Source: Branchiostoma floridae
Lineage: Eukaryota > Chordata > Leptocardii > Amphioxiformes > Branchiostomatidae
Length of the DNA stretch: 60,000 nucleotides
Direction: 5' to 3'
Assembly: GCF_000003815.2 (NCBI RefSeq)
Contig: NC_049980.1
Location: 31,637,470 to 31,697,469 of the forward strand
Shown piece by piece: positions 45,601-48,127 of the stretch. Positions within the stretch are counted from its first letter, which is position 1; every line of letters begins with the position of its first letter. Made by a program: the position numbers and the translations under genes. The notes under the pieces were generated by a model. The model was not told the origin of the DNA. It searched no databases and saw nothing but the letters and a program-made list of their open reading frames with translations.

Positions 45601-47913
45601 AAGGAGGACTTCCGACCAAGGATGTAAGGGGTTCCTCCTACTCCCGACATGGCGGGTTCGTCATGCCCAAACATGTCCCTAAGGCCTGTCTCGGCCACAA
45701 AGCCGCAGCTAGACACTCATTTACACCTGAGTTAAGTGAGGAAAATCGTGTAAAGTGCCTTTCCCAAGGGCACAGCAGCGGGATTCAAACCCGCAACCTC
45801 TCGGTCTCGAGCCGAACATGCCGCCACTGCGCCACGCGGTCCCACCATGTACGCATAATTTGTCATTTGTTAAAAAAAAAGGCCTAATTATAAGTAAAGT
45901 CTAACATCATGGTAGTGTTAACAAAAACCGAGTTTTTCACTGGCCATGGGCAGCTTCCGAAAAAAAGCGTCTCATAAACTAATTTTAACCACGACGATTT
46001 GAATGAATGAATTAAAATCAGCTGGGGTTTTCTCGCTATTCATATTTTCAGAATATGAATGTTTGTCAGTGTTTGTCAGTGTGATCCCAAATTCACTGAT
46101 TCCAACACGTTATAGATGACAGGGCTCGAAATACTTTTTTCCTTGTACCTGCACTGGTGCAGGCAACGTTGAAAATTACCTGCACTAGACAAATTTTACC
46201 TGCACCACTCTGAATTTAGGAAGTATGGATCATACTAAAATTGTCCAGGAACCATTGATATTTTTTTTCTTTTCGTTTCATAGGTGGTAACAGTCAATGC
46301 AGCTAATAACAATCCACATACACCTACATCATAGGACATTTATGTACAAAACCCAGTATATGGACCAGTGAAGGTTAGGTGCAGGAAGACACCAGAAATA
46401 CCTGCACAGCTCCAATTTTACCTGCACTAACCTGCATATGCAGGTGGTATTTCGAGCCCTAAGTCATTTGAAACATTCTCTGACAGAGCTAGAGCGAAGT
46501 GATCTTGTACCTTTAGACTTAATGAGGTGTGAAATATACACTATATTGTGGATGGTGTTTCTCCCCTGGTGATTTCCCTGGGGAGTGTTTCTCCACGAAT
46601 TGTCAGGCCCTTTGTCGTTAAACCACGCTTTGTGTGCCAGACAATAACAGATTCAGCTTAGCCAGAATTTCCAAGAAGCACCGGGCAAACACAAAGGAAC
46701 AAAGGGCAAGGACGTCCTTGCATAGGGTAACGCCCTCGGATATTGTGTAAGTATTAGAACTCGGATGGTTGAATTTTGAATATGGTGTCTAAACACACGG
46801 AAAAAAATACTCTCCCGAATTTGATTTTGAGAAATATGGTGTCAATGAAAAGGAATACTTCTTGCTAGTGGTGCGTACCTAGACCCATATTCAGGTTCAG
46901 GTCCGGATTCAGGTCCAACAGTTCAGGTTCAGGTCTTTATTAAAGTCATTGCATATTTTTGCACTAGAATTTTTTTGGGATGGGGAGGGGGGATGGTGCA
47001 TATAAAATTGCATGTTAGCATGAATTGAAATGCAATGTGAAAAATACATGCCAGTGTAAACACGAAATGTTTTTTGTCTTTTTCCAGTGCAAATTTCGCC
47101 GTCTATGGAAGGTTTTAGATGGTTTAGAACAAAAATAGGGAACATAAGTGACAACTAGCATTTTGCAAGTCCGGACTTTGCTCTGGACATGTAGGGTTTT
47201 TTTTTTGGACTTGGACCTGAACATTTTTAGGTCCAATTCCAAGTCCTGGCTTTAGGTACGCACCACTACTTCTTGCATTGGTTGCATTGGGCAGACTGGA
47301 AAACGAAAATAACGCTGAACTATAACATGTCAATATAAAATATAGGCGTGCCAATGGAATAGTAAGAGATTCTTTTAAAAACTAGTATTCGTGATGTATT
47401 TGATCTGACAATTATTAAACAGGGCAAAGGAGAAGACGTGATGGAACAAGCACACGTTCACCTGTTGCACAGCTTTTACGTTTCTGTGCATAAAACTATC
47501 TATGCATCAAATGCAAAATTCGTGTGGCCAATTCCACCGTACATCAAGACATATATTACTACACATAAATAGAATATCCAACAAACAAAGGTGGCTTTAT
47601 GTGTGTCAGGTTCAGAGATTCCAATCTGGTAGAGTAGGTGATTCTGTTAGTGGAGATCTGTACTTTTATCTGCGCATTTTGATATTTACTGAAAAGGCAG
47701 TGAGGACTCTTCAACTGAATTGACTTAAAACTCAAACTTACAAATGGGCGACCACCCGACACACCACTAGTCACTAGCATCCACATTGCTCTTTAATTAA
47801 TTTCCGCTATGAGACTACTCACTGGTAGAGGGAAGCAACGTCCGCCCTTCCGAAGGATGTCCAAAACAGACCAACAGAACCAAGATGTCAACGATTCGGG
47901 AAAACCGCCACAT
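2971..47913 (-). CDS. PKD1/PKD1L-like polycystin receptor-channel with giant lectin-rich ectodomain (53 coding exons)
   Basis: Whole gene, read 47913 to 2971. I joined exons by GT/AG sites with consistent phase: ATG at 47911-47913, TGA at 2971-2973, about 3544 codons if one extra base in the PLAT exon is discounted. GPS, PLAT and the 11-TM polycystin core are diagnostic of the polycystin-1 family, whose members are cleaved at the GPS and pair with PKD2-type channels in sensory membranes. The ectodomain stacks at least ten kinds of binding module, most of them carbohydrate- or adhesion-related. Function in sugar or ligand sensing is inference. Exons are described block by block in the following entries. 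A missed small symmetrical exon cannot be excluded; individual boundaries were not tested against transcripts. Confidence 0.88.
3836..4010. mobile_element. MITE, family with AACGGATATAGGTTACCCC terminal repeat (copy 1)
   Basis: The right end AACGGATATAGGTTACCCCG and GGATAAAGGTGAACT is inverted at the left as AGTTTACCTTTATCCG and GTATCCGTT. The same ends and an ACAGACGGTGGTTTCAAA-type interior recur near 32240 and 50950. It lies in the intron between channel exons 51 and 52. Confidence 0.6.
5835..7005 (-). CDS. Polycystin exons 47-49: end of TM5, TM6 and start of the polycystin (TOP) loop
   Basis: Exons 6849-7005, 6218-6456 and 5835-6009 (residues 2899-3088). Exon 47 completes TM5 ([17 protein letters not shown]). 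Exon 48 has a basic cytoplasmic run ([15 protein letters not shown]), TM6 ([18 protein letters not shown]) and the start of the extracellular loop ([15 protein letters not shown]). Exon 49 carries [16 protein letters not shown] and [21 protein letters not shown], matching the conserved W-x-W-a-x-x-x-L-x-P-g-L ... l-x-R-x-R-Q-x-R pattern of the PKD loop (TOP domain). The exon 48 donor is about 30 bases from a long (TG)n tract. Confidence 0.9.
6083..6172. repeat. (TG)n microsatellite
   Basis: A long TG/GT run with few interruptions, inside polycystin intron 48, about 45 bases below the exon 48 donor. Confidence 0.95.
7228..9095 (-). CDS. Polycystin exons 44-46: PLAT domain (frameshifted) and TM2-TM5
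   Basis: Exons 8928-9095, 8274-8432 and 7228-7900 (residues 2566-2898). PLAT landmarks are [69 protein letters not shown] and [12 protein letters not shown] is the lipid/protein-binding loop between TM1 and TM2 of polycystin-1. In exon 45 the frame from [10 protein letters not shown] runs to a stop unless one T of the TTT at 8400-8402 is discounted; both flanks then fit in phase. TM2 ([19 protein letters not shown]), TM3 ([18 protein letters not shown]), TM4 ([18 protein letters not shown]) and the start of TM5 ([18 protein letters not shown]) follow in exon 46. Confidence 0.88.
9335..10116 (-). CDS. Polycystin exons 42-43: GPS cleavage motif and TM1
   Basis: Exons 9944-10116 and 9335-9565 (residues 2431-2565). 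Exon 42 ends [17 protein letters not shown] and exon 43 begins [21 protein letters not shown]-x-Y-W ... W-x-x-x-G-C-x-V ... T-x-C-x-C-N-H-(L/M)-T-x-F is the GPS motif. Cleavage in this family occurs between the residue after His and Thr, here M|T. TM1 follows ([20 protein letters not shown]), then a basic cytoplasmic stretch ([10 protein letters not shown]). The intron splits the GPS at GCR|V in phase 0. All four cysteines are kept, so autoproteolysis is plausible. Confidence 0.92.
10308..13992 (-). CDS. Polycystin exons 35-41: GAIN/REJ-like region before the GPS
   Basis: Exons 13870-13992, 13559-13615, 13179-13310, 12820-12907, 12436-12578, 11170-11412 and 10308-10779 (residues 2012-2430). 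The first six are mainly helical ([61 protein letters not shown]). Exon 41 is beta-rich with [29 protein letters not shown] and several N-x-S/T sites. This helical-then-beta order preceding the GPS matches the GAIN domain of polycystins and adhesion GPCRs, which performs self-cleavage. Junctions are mostly phase 0 here, unlike the shuffled part. The exon 37 end could be GAA|GTAAAG instead of AAG|GTGTGT, with no change of frame. Confidence 0.78.
11570..12390. repeat. Dispersed repeat with AGAGTTCGGAGA start and ATCTCC hairpin end
   Basis: The segment between exons 39 and 40 begins near AGAGTTCGGAGACCTCATA and ends with an ACACACAGACACACCC stretch and the hairpin ATCTCC-TTTTTCAT-GGAGAT followed by AATAA. 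Related starts or ends occur near 48468 (AGAGTTCGGAGATGTCATAC) and 52980-53165 (ACACCCAAAATAATATCTCG). It is non-coding. I cannot assign a class; the terminal hairpin would fit a Helitron-like end but the evidence is thin. Confidence 0.45.
14430..16422 (-). CDS. Polycystin exons 31-34: Thr/Ser-rich then acidic linker
   Basis: Small exons 16354-16422 (69 nt), 16003-16068 (66 nt), 14957-15112 (156 nt) and 14430-14494 (65 nt), residues 1893-2011. The first two encode [17 protein letters not shown] and [17 protein letters not shown], a probable O-glycosylated mucin-like stretch. The third encodes an acidic segment ([32 protein letters not shown]). No domain is recognisable. The first three are symmetrical 1-1 exons and could be skipped without losing frame. 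A LINE remnant sits in the 0.9-kb intron 15113-16002. Sites are good but short exons carry more risk of error. Confidence 0.65.
15240..15940 (+). mobile_element. LINE remnant (CR1/L2-like reverse transcriptase C-terminus and 3'UTR)
   Basis: Plus-strand frames, broken by a frameshift near 15430, encode [19 protein letters not shown] and then [50 protein letters not shown] and FKSALKDL. This is the standard C-terminal region of non-LTR reverse transcriptases of the CR1/L2 group. It is followed by a 3' tail ending in AAACAAAC-type repeats near 15917-15937. It is 5'-truncated, dead, and lies antisense in polycystin intron 32. Confidence 0.85.
16827..17068. mobile_element. piggyBac-like MITE with intact TTAA target duplication (242 bp)
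   Basis: Flanked by TTAA at 16823-16826 and 17069-17072. The left end is CCCTATCTACACGGGG, the right end inverted is CCCTATTCAGATCGGGG. The interior (GATGTCGTATAACTGCCGAA) resembles the 1.7-kb region of the larger element at 1439-2410, so both are probably of one family. Confidence 0.8.
17246..19106 (-). CDS. Polycystin exons 27-30: fibronectin type III repeats
   Basis: Exons 19001-19106, 18505-18689, 17840-18103 and 17246-17515 (residues 1618-1892). Exon 29 ([46 protein letters not shown]) and exon 30 ([36 protein letters not shown]) are clear single-exon Fn3 domains with the W, L-x-x-L-x-P and Y-x-V core. Exons 27-28 carry [14 protein letters not shown] and [10 protein letters not shown] and look like one or two degenerate copies. 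Fn3 stacks act as spacers or adhesion modules; vertebrate PKD1 uses PKD/Ig-like repeats here instead. All whole-domain boundaries are phase 1. Confidence 0.82.
19437..19548. repeat. Short inverted repeat rich in CACCGGTACCGGTG
   Basis: ATTGGTCAGAATGAATCGAC at the left is inverted as TCGATTCATTTTGACCAAT at the right, with internal GACACCGGCACCGGTGTC. Likely a small MITE within intron 26. Confidence 0.7.
19883..20056. mobile_element. 174-bp hairpin MITE
   Basis: GTTAATGACCCACCTGTTCC to GACCACC pairs with the inverse GGTGGTTATAGCAAAGGACC to GGTCATTAAC over some 75 bases per arm. The long stem is broken by only a few mismatches, which suggests a fairly recent foldback element. Confidence 0.8.
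20232..20648 (-). CDS. Polycystin exon 26: Cys-rich, possibly ricin-type beta-trefoil region
   Basis: A 417-nt exon (residues 1479-1617), phase 1 at both ends. Visible are [69 protein letters not shown] and [16 protein letters not shown]. The repeated C-l-x-l/f-D...v-x-l-x-x-C unit with an intervening w-r-v/l strand is like the beta-trefoil repeat of ricin-B lectins, but the Q-x-W signature is weak. I call it tentatively. I extended the exon to the AAG|GTAAAT donor because only that donor gives phase 1 for the next Fn3 exon. Confidence 0.6.
20849..21112 (-). CDS. Polycystin exon 25: second PAN/apple-like domain
   Basis: A single 264-nt exon, phase 1 at both ends (residues 1391-1478). The text [44 protein letters not shown] and VSYFERN follows the PAN plan: s-l-x-d-C-a-x-x-C, F-x-C-x-S-F-x-Y, C-x-m-f and a closing Y-F-E-R. 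PAN modules bind proteins or carbohydrates. It is much clearer than the PAN-like segment in exon 2. Confidence 0.85.
21570..22937 (-). CDS. Polycystin exons 23-24: discoidin/galactose-binding-like domain
   Basis: Exons 22660-22937 and 21570-21744 (residues 1240-1390). The sequence shows [66 protein letters not shown] and [10 protein letters not shown], ending [13 protein letters not shown]-a-l-S-s-G-g, I-I-D-G, G-W-x-S, W-V-q-L-x-F and i-N-r-a-x-I correspond to the galactose-binding jelly-roll superfamily (F5/8C-like, a subtype I cannot name). Internal junction phase 0; outer junctions phase 1. The ligand is unknown. Confidence 0.75.
23451..24117. repeat. Near-identical direct repeat, copy A (667 bp)
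   Basis: Starts AAGGGGGCACACACCAG and ends GGGGTGTGCACCGTTAA. It is virtually identical to 25246-25907 apart from a 5-base gap near the right end (ACCCCGG versus AG context). Non-coding. It lies in the 3.2-kb intron 22. Confidence 0.92.
24118..25245. other. 1.13-kb segment between the direct repeats, no gene seen
   Basis: I find no reverse transcriptase, integrase or transposase sequence in any frame. It holds a short G-run (25066-25076) and otherwise unremarkable AT-rich sequence. With the flanking repeats it could be the interior of a non-coding LTR-type (TRIM) element or simply the spacer of a tandem duplication. Confidence 0.5.
25246..25907. repeat. Near-identical direct repeat, copy B (662 bp)
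   Basis: Second copy of 23451-24117. Its right end GTTAA runs straight into the terminal repeat of a MITE at about 25906. Confidence 0.92.
25906..26122. mobile_element. MITE with GTGGGTAATAT terminal repeat (copy 1)
   Basis: The left arm AAGCTCATTCAAAC, GTACGCATGC, TTGTGGGTAATATATCAAAG pairs with the inverted right arm AAGCTCGTTCACAC, GTACGCATGT, TTGTGGGTAATATGTCAAAG over about 75 bases. The right end lies 5 bases from the exon 22 donor. A relative lies at 59388-59583. Confidence 0.82.
26128..26424 (-). CDS. Polycystin exon 22: C-terminal half of a fucolectin (FTP) domain
   Basis: A 297-nt exon, phase 1 at both ends (residues 1141-1239). It begins [18 protein letters not shown], that is, at the W-x-V-D-L strand, and continues [36 protein letters not shown] and FSELEVYP. 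It contains only the second half of an FTP fold. No N-terminal half is coded between this exon and exon 21. Its left edge complements the right edge of exon 17. The CC of N-R-x-D-C-C is missing (VKPVSVDL instead). The donor GTAATA is followed within a few bases by the terminal repeat of a MITE. Confidence 0.88.
26816..27592 (-). CDS. Polycystin exons 20-21: complete fucolectin (FTP) domain
   Basis: Exons 27409-27592 and 26816-27054 (residues 1000-1140), joined by a phase 2 intron. Exon 20 gives [32 protein letters not shown] and [14 protein letters not shown]. Exon 21 gives [53 protein letters not shown] and CEVQVFP. This is a full FTP fold: A-v-D-G-N, H-x-x-C, W-W-V-D-L, N-R-x-D-C-C-x-x-R-L, c-g-g-x-x-G-R-Y-v-x-v. 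The histidine and arginine positions used for fucose in eel agglutinin seem partly conserved, so fucose binding is plausible but not shown. Confidence 0.9.
27655..27829. mobile_element. MITE, AAGCAGATCCTACGG family (copy 1)
   Basis: AATCTCCAAGCAGATCCTAC and GCCATAAGATGGTATCAAA on the left are inverted at the right as TTTTGATACTATCTTATG and AGATCTGCTTGGATATT. The element ends 63 bases upstream of the exon 20 acceptor. Confidence 0.8.
28500..28918 (-). mobile_element. tRNA-derived SINE (family 1)
   Basis: Read on the minus strand from 28918: GGGCCGCGTAGCACAGTGGT (box A region), GAGAGGTCGCCGGTTCGAAT (box B GGTTCGAAT), then CTTGGGAAAGGCACTTTACA and GTTAAATGGAGGTCCCGTGT. This is a tRNA-like head plus conserved central body found in many marine invertebrate SINEs. 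A relative is at 45560-45842. Confidence 0.8.
29468..29580 (-). repeat. LINE 3' end (inverted)
   Basis: Minus strand: TATTTTATCTGACCCTTACC, GACCTCAATGAAAATTGGCC, GGCCGATTTGAGC, then (CAAA)n. Same family as at 36240-36390. Confidence 0.65.
29629..30488 (-). CDS. Polycystin exons 18-19: LamG/concanavalin-like domain
   Basis: Exons 30034-30488 and 29629-29815 (residues 786-999). Features are YYNPLDHES, a FTLAFWFKR strand, an N-S-G-G-H-D loop, [21 protein letters not shown] and, in exon 19, [11 protein letters not shown] and [13 protein letters not shown]. The w-t-H-v-A-v-t-W ... i-f-v-N-G and f-D-E-l-k-f-W-d strands are the core of LamG_3/pentraxin-like jelly-roll modules. Such domains bind glycans or proteins, sometimes with calcium. 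Outer intron phases are 1; the internal one is 0. Confidence 0.85.
30489..31623. other. Polycystin intron 17, left part: repeats, no exon seen
   Basis: Includes the dispersed repeat at 30640-30770 and, at about 30845-30990, AGAGGCCGCTTAATTGCACG with GTGCAATTAGCCGG and GCGTTAATCCGTTGTGCAAT. The latter resembles ends of pogo/Tigger-type elements, but I cannot prove it. No coding potential. Confidence 0.4.
31624..31860. mobile_element. MITE, TACTGTAAATGCA / TTCGCGGTGG family (copy 1)
   Basis: TACTGTAAATGCATTTAAGT on the left and ATTTCTGCATTTACAGTA on the right, with repeated TTCGCGGTAG/TTCGCGGTGG units inside. A 25-base internal unit (AGCGGGAAAATGGACTTTTC) is tandemly duplicated at 31667-31710. 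Confidence 0.85.
32043..32198 (-). CDS. Polycystin exon 17: N-terminal half of a fucolectin (FTP) domain
   Basis: A 156-nt exon, phase 1 at both ends (residues 734-785). It reads [37 protein letters not shown] and CVRTDN. N-i-A-l-G-k-x-t-x-Q-S-T and the following G-N-d-g are the start of an eel-fucolectin/tachylectin/pentraxin domain (F5/8-like lectin fold). The exon stops just before the P-W-W-x-V-D-L strand where the second half should begin. The following exon is not the second half but a LamG-like module. The missing half appears to be exon 22. Confidence 0.75.
32238..32385. mobile_element. MITE, same family as at 3836 (copy 2, one end decayed)
   Basis: CTAGTTCACCATTATCTGCA and GGGTAACTTATATTCGTTGT match the family's terminal repeat, and TTGACAGACGGTGGTTTCAA matches its interior. 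It sits about 40 bases upstream of the exon 17 acceptor side. Confidence 0.55.
32650..32731. repeat. Hairpin repeat
   Basis: AAAAGTGGAATTTACCCATAG pairs with the inverse at 32708-32730 around a GCATTTGCC/GGCAAATACCGC core. It lies 23 bases below the exon 16 donor. Confidence 0.7.
32754..32885 (-). CDS. Polycystin exon 16: trefoil (P-type) domain
   Basis: One 132-nt exon, phase 1 on both sides (residues 690-733). It contains the complete six-cysteine trefoil pattern: [27 protein letters not shown] and YPACFHK. A double Cys followed by W-D-P and a closing C-F is diagnostic for the P-domain of trefoil factors, sucrase-isomaltase and ZP proteins, which is associated with mucin or glycan binding. 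I know of no trefoil module in vertebrate polycystins; its presence here is a lineage-specific shuffle (inference). Confidence 0.92.
33455..34025. repeat. Hexamer satellite (TTACAC / TGACAC)n abutting a splice donor
   Basis: About 570 bases of mixed CTTACA and CTGACA hexamers, broken three times by CAGTCTTACA units. On the minus strand these are GTAAGT and GTCAGT hexamers. The donor of exon 15 (GTAAGT from 34025) is the first of them, so the array begins at the exon boundary. Confidence 0.95.
34026..34325 (-). CDS. Polycystin exon 15: Link-like (hyaluronan-binding type) domain
   Basis: A single 300-nt exon, phase 1 at both ends (residues 590-689). It reads [48 protein letters not shown] and ends [10 protein letters not shown]-v-F-h, f-x-x-A-x-x-x-C, l-A-S-x-x-x-L-x-x-A-x-x-x-G-L, a-W-L-x-D-x-x-x-r-Y and the final C match the Link module of hyaladherins. 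The two middle cysteines of a standard Link domain are missing (FF after AGL, WG near the end), leaving only the outer disulphide pair. Hyaluronan binding is therefore unproven. The donor GTAAGT is the first unit of a long hexamer satellite that fills the start of the intron. Confidence 0.75.
34325..34475. repeat. (GAAT)n tetranucleotide satellite
   Basis: Nearly continuous GAAT units with some variants, directly next to the exon 15 acceptor, so exon 15 is sandwiched between two satellites. A (GT)n run follows at 34515-34548. Confidence 0.92.
34782..35941 (-). CDS. Polycystin exons 13-14: F5/8 type C (discoidin) domain
   Basis: Exons 35718-35941 and 34782-34941 (residues about 462-589). Exon 13 carries [33 protein letters not shown] and exon 14 [17 protein letters not shown] with GVLECE. 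The P-W-v-e-l-D-f-G-r, y-s-l-q-t-S-t-D-g and l-r-l-f-p... v-L-E-C-e motifs are those of the coagulation factor 5/8 C-terminal module, which binds lipids, sugars or proteins. The N-terminal strand before the W-v-e-l-D core is short and the usual first cysteine is not clear. The exon junction inside the domain is phase 0, while the outer boundaries are phase 1. Confidence 0.85.
35046..35194. mobile_element. MITE, AAGCAGATCCTACGG family (copy 2)
   Basis: CCCCAAGCAGACCCTACGGT at the left and ACCGTAGGGTCTGCTTGGAG at the right, with a nearly perfect long stem including TGGCCAAGGA/TCCTTGGCCA. The best-preserved foldback of this family here, within intron 13. Confidence 0.85.
35338..35455. mobile_element. 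MITE, TTCGCGGTGG family (copy 2, left-truncated)
   Basis: Has TTCGCGGTAGCACC, GTGGAAAAATGTTTGCG, GAAGCGGCCGCCGCGAAAG and the right end TCTGCATTTACAGTA. The left terminus is missing. Confidence 0.75.
36240..36390. repeat. LINE 3' end with (CAAA)n tail
   Basis: TCTGACCCTTGCC, GGACCTCAATGAAAAAGCGG, GGCCGATTTGAG and then (CAAA)n. The same 3' end occurs inverted at 29470-29580 and, cut by the window end, at 59950-60000. Confidence 0.65.
36617..36664. repeat. (TG)n microsatellite
   Basis: TG repeat with one CTG interruption, in intron 12. Confidence 0.9.
36990..37106. mobile_element. MITE, AAGCAGATCCTACGG family (degenerate copy)
   Basis: TGGCCTGCCAAGGAGTG and the end TATTATCTTATGCCACGATA with TTTGGAGATTAG resemble the inner stem and right end of the family. 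The left terminus is lost. Located about 85 bases below the exon 12 donor. Confidence 0.5.
37191..38701 (-). CDS. Polycystin exons 10-12: C-type lectin-like domain
   Basis: Exons 38597-38701, 37699-37802 and 37191-37377 (residues about 330-461). The sequence starts [15 protein letters not shown] and [13 protein letters not shown], continues [15 protein letters not shown] and YWVGLRFSQ, and closes [17 protein letters not shown] and ARVVCETD. All landmarks of the CTLD fold are present: W-x-x-x-x-x-S-C-Y, A-x-x-x-C, A-H-V-V-E-I-x-S, W-x-G-L and the last four-Cys pattern. The calcium/sugar motifs EPN/QPD and WND are not there (WTT replaces WND), so classical calcium-dependent sugar binding is doubtful. 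C-type lectin domains are established components of PKD1 and PKD1L proteins. Confidence 0.9.
37865..38010 (-). mobile_element. tRNA-like SINE head (family 2)
   Basis: On the minus strand GGCTCGATCAGTTAGACTGC is box A-like and CCCGGTTTCGATTCCCGGGT box B-like. The plus-strand flank TTTGGCATTGTCAG ... CTTGAACCCCCACTGT also occurs at 57236-57275, so this is a dispersed element rather than a functional tRNA gene. Confidence 0.6.
39426..39468. repeat. C-run and (CA)n microsatellite
   Basis: CCCCCCCCCC followed by CA repeats in intron 9. Confidence 0.9.
39575..40588 (-). CDS. Polycystin exons 8-9: CUB-like domain
   Basis: Exons 40428-40588 and 39575-39746. Exon 8 reads [31 protein letters not shown], then [12 protein letters not shown]; exon 9 continues [16 protein letters not shown] and ends [13 protein letters not shown]. 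The order Cys, FYS/SP, N-x-x-C-x-L-x-I, F-x-F-x-L, D-x-L-E-V and a final hydrophobic strand is the CUB plan (residues about 219-329). The expected second cysteine pair is missing, so a divergent CUB is the best description. Exon 8 uses a GTCAGT donor, as does exon 10. Flanking introns are phase 1. A 5S-derived SINE lies only about 20 bases beyond the exon 8 donor. Confidence 0.7.
40146..40405 (+). mobile_element. 5S rRNA-derived SINE (SINE3-like)
   Basis: The first 110 bases carry CCCGATCCCTCGATCTCGGA, AGTTAAGCAACGCTCGG, GTGCTTGGATGGGGGACCA and TTGCTGTAG, which follow the internal promoter and 3' half of 5S rRNA in order. The tail (GGGAGGGACGTAAAACGGGG, CCCGTGCTCGAGGAGG) is a SINE-type body, so it is a 5S-derived retroposon and not a 5S gene. 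It ends some 20 bases before the exon 8 donor. Confidence 0.82.
40651..40815. mobile_element. 165-bp foldback element
   Basis: AATAGATGAAAGTTCAATCT on the left is inverted as AGATTGAACTTTCATCTATT on the right, with ACGTTTCAAACGACACCCGT toward the centre. Arms of about 70 bases, within intron 7, about 65 bases upstream of exon 8. Confidence 0.8.
41400..43979 (-). CDS. Polycystin exons 3-7: LCCL domain
   Basis: Exons 43950-43979 (30 nt), 43728-43779, 43409-43475, 42467-42609 and 41400-41440 (41 nt). Together they give [12 protein letters not shown], then [50 protein letters not shown] and [11 protein letters not shown]. This is the LCCL signature (vCPpgC, Cys-x-AA-x-H-x-G, Gg-x-v-x-v, NG-x-x-S, final aromatic F-x-F) at residues about 118-218. 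LCCL domains occur in secreted and adhesion proteins; one is known in PKD1-like proteins of some invertebrates only as far as I recall. The 41-nt exon was needed to reconcile phases: exon 6 leaves phase 2 and exon 8 needs phase 1. Its sequence completes the LCCL fold, which supports it. Confidence 0.85.
41556..41909. mobile_element. MITE with AGGGTTGTAGCCAGC ends
   Basis: AGGGTTGTAGCCAGC at the left and GCTGGCTACAACCCT (with one extra G) at the right; non-coding interior of about 320 bases. In intron 6. Confidence 0.7.
42174..42329. mobile_element. MITE, AAGCAGATCCTACGG family (copy 3)
   Basis: GTCTCCAAGCAGATCCTACG on the left and CGTAGGATCTGCTTGGAGA on the right, with an extended stem (GTAAGATAGTAGAGGAT). 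It lies in the intron between LCCL exons 6 and 7. Confidence 0.85.
42860..43015. repeat. Tandem/inverted repeats of CTAACTTCGTACATGG
   Basis: Several copies of AACTTCGTACATGG and GTACGAAGTACG arranged in both directions. Likely a composite small repeat in intron 5. Confidence 0.65.
43614..43664. repeat. (GAATTTA)n heptamer repeat
   Basis: About seven copies of GAATTTA in intron 4. Confidence 0.9.
44438..47913 (-). CDS. Polycystin exons 1-2: signal peptide and PAN/apple-like domain
   Basis: Exon 1 is 47823-47913 and exon 2 is 44438-44668, separated by a 3.15-kb intron. Residues 1-23 form a signal peptide (MWRFSRI, then a hydrophobic DILVLLVCF core, then HPSEG), which fixes this ATG as the start and puts the protein on the secretory route. 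The donor is CCA|GTGAGT. Exon 2 (residues 31-107) is Cys-rich with six cysteines (ACLGG, ATC, HLC, GSC, SSC, QAC) and ends GADLYFKR. This spacing resembles a PAN/apple-type module, used for protein or sugar binding. The domain call is by pattern only. Both flanking introns are phase 1. Confidence 0.78.
44759..44878. mobile_element. 120-bp palindromic element
   Basis: AATACAACACGGTGTATTCC pairs with GGAATACACCGTGTTGTATT; inner arms CCGACCGCGGGTCGGA and CCGACGGCCGGAGGGC are GC-rich. It lies 90 bases upstream of the exon 2 acceptor. GGTCCGGAACACCCGTATCG near 45113 recurs at 43314. Confidence 0.75.
45560..45842 (-). mobile_element. tRNA-derived SINE (family 1, second copy)
   Basis: From 45842 on the minus strand: GGGACCGCGTGGCGCAGTGG, GAGAGGTTGCGGGTTTGAAT, then GCCCTTGGGAAAGGCACTTT, shared with the copy at 28500-28918. 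The body after that differs from the first copy, so this may be a subfamily. It lies in the large intron 1 of the polycystin. Confidence 0.75.
46121..46460. mobile_element. MITE with AGGGCTCGAAATAC ends
   Basis: AGGGCTCGAAATAC and GTATTTCGAGCCCT are perfect inverted ends of a 340-bp element; the interior repeats TACCTGCAC units. In intron 1. Confidence 0.82.
46865..47277. mobile_element. MITE with TAGTGGTGCGTACCT ends
   Basis: TAGTGGTGCGTACCT and AGGTACGCACCACTA flank a 413-bp element with CAGGTTCAGGTCC-type sub-terminal repeats. Similar GGTTCAGGTCCGGACCTGGA occurs at 58633-58670 near arylsulfatase exon 5. Confidence 0.8.
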
Positions 47914-47985
47914 TGCTGAAGATGCTTCCCTGTATGTGTCGTCTGTGCGACTGAAAACACACCCTATGTCACGGTTGAATCTTGA

Positions 47986-48024
<39 letters not shown>

Positions 48025-48127
48025 TCGATGGATTGGAACACTCCACACCTCAGCTATTGCGTGCGCCGCTGTGAGATATGGGCAGTCAGAAATGTTGACG
48101 ATGTACAAACGTACAATGGCCCGATGA
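47914..48127 (-). promoter_or_regulatory. Probable 5'UTR/promoter of the polycystin gene with a (GA)n tract
   Basis: About 80 to 120 bases upstream of the ATG the minus strand has an almost pure GA run (plus-strand CT at 47993-48030). GA-rich tracts are common near animal promoters and can bind GAGA-type factors; here this is inference. No TATA box is evident. Confidence 0.35.
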
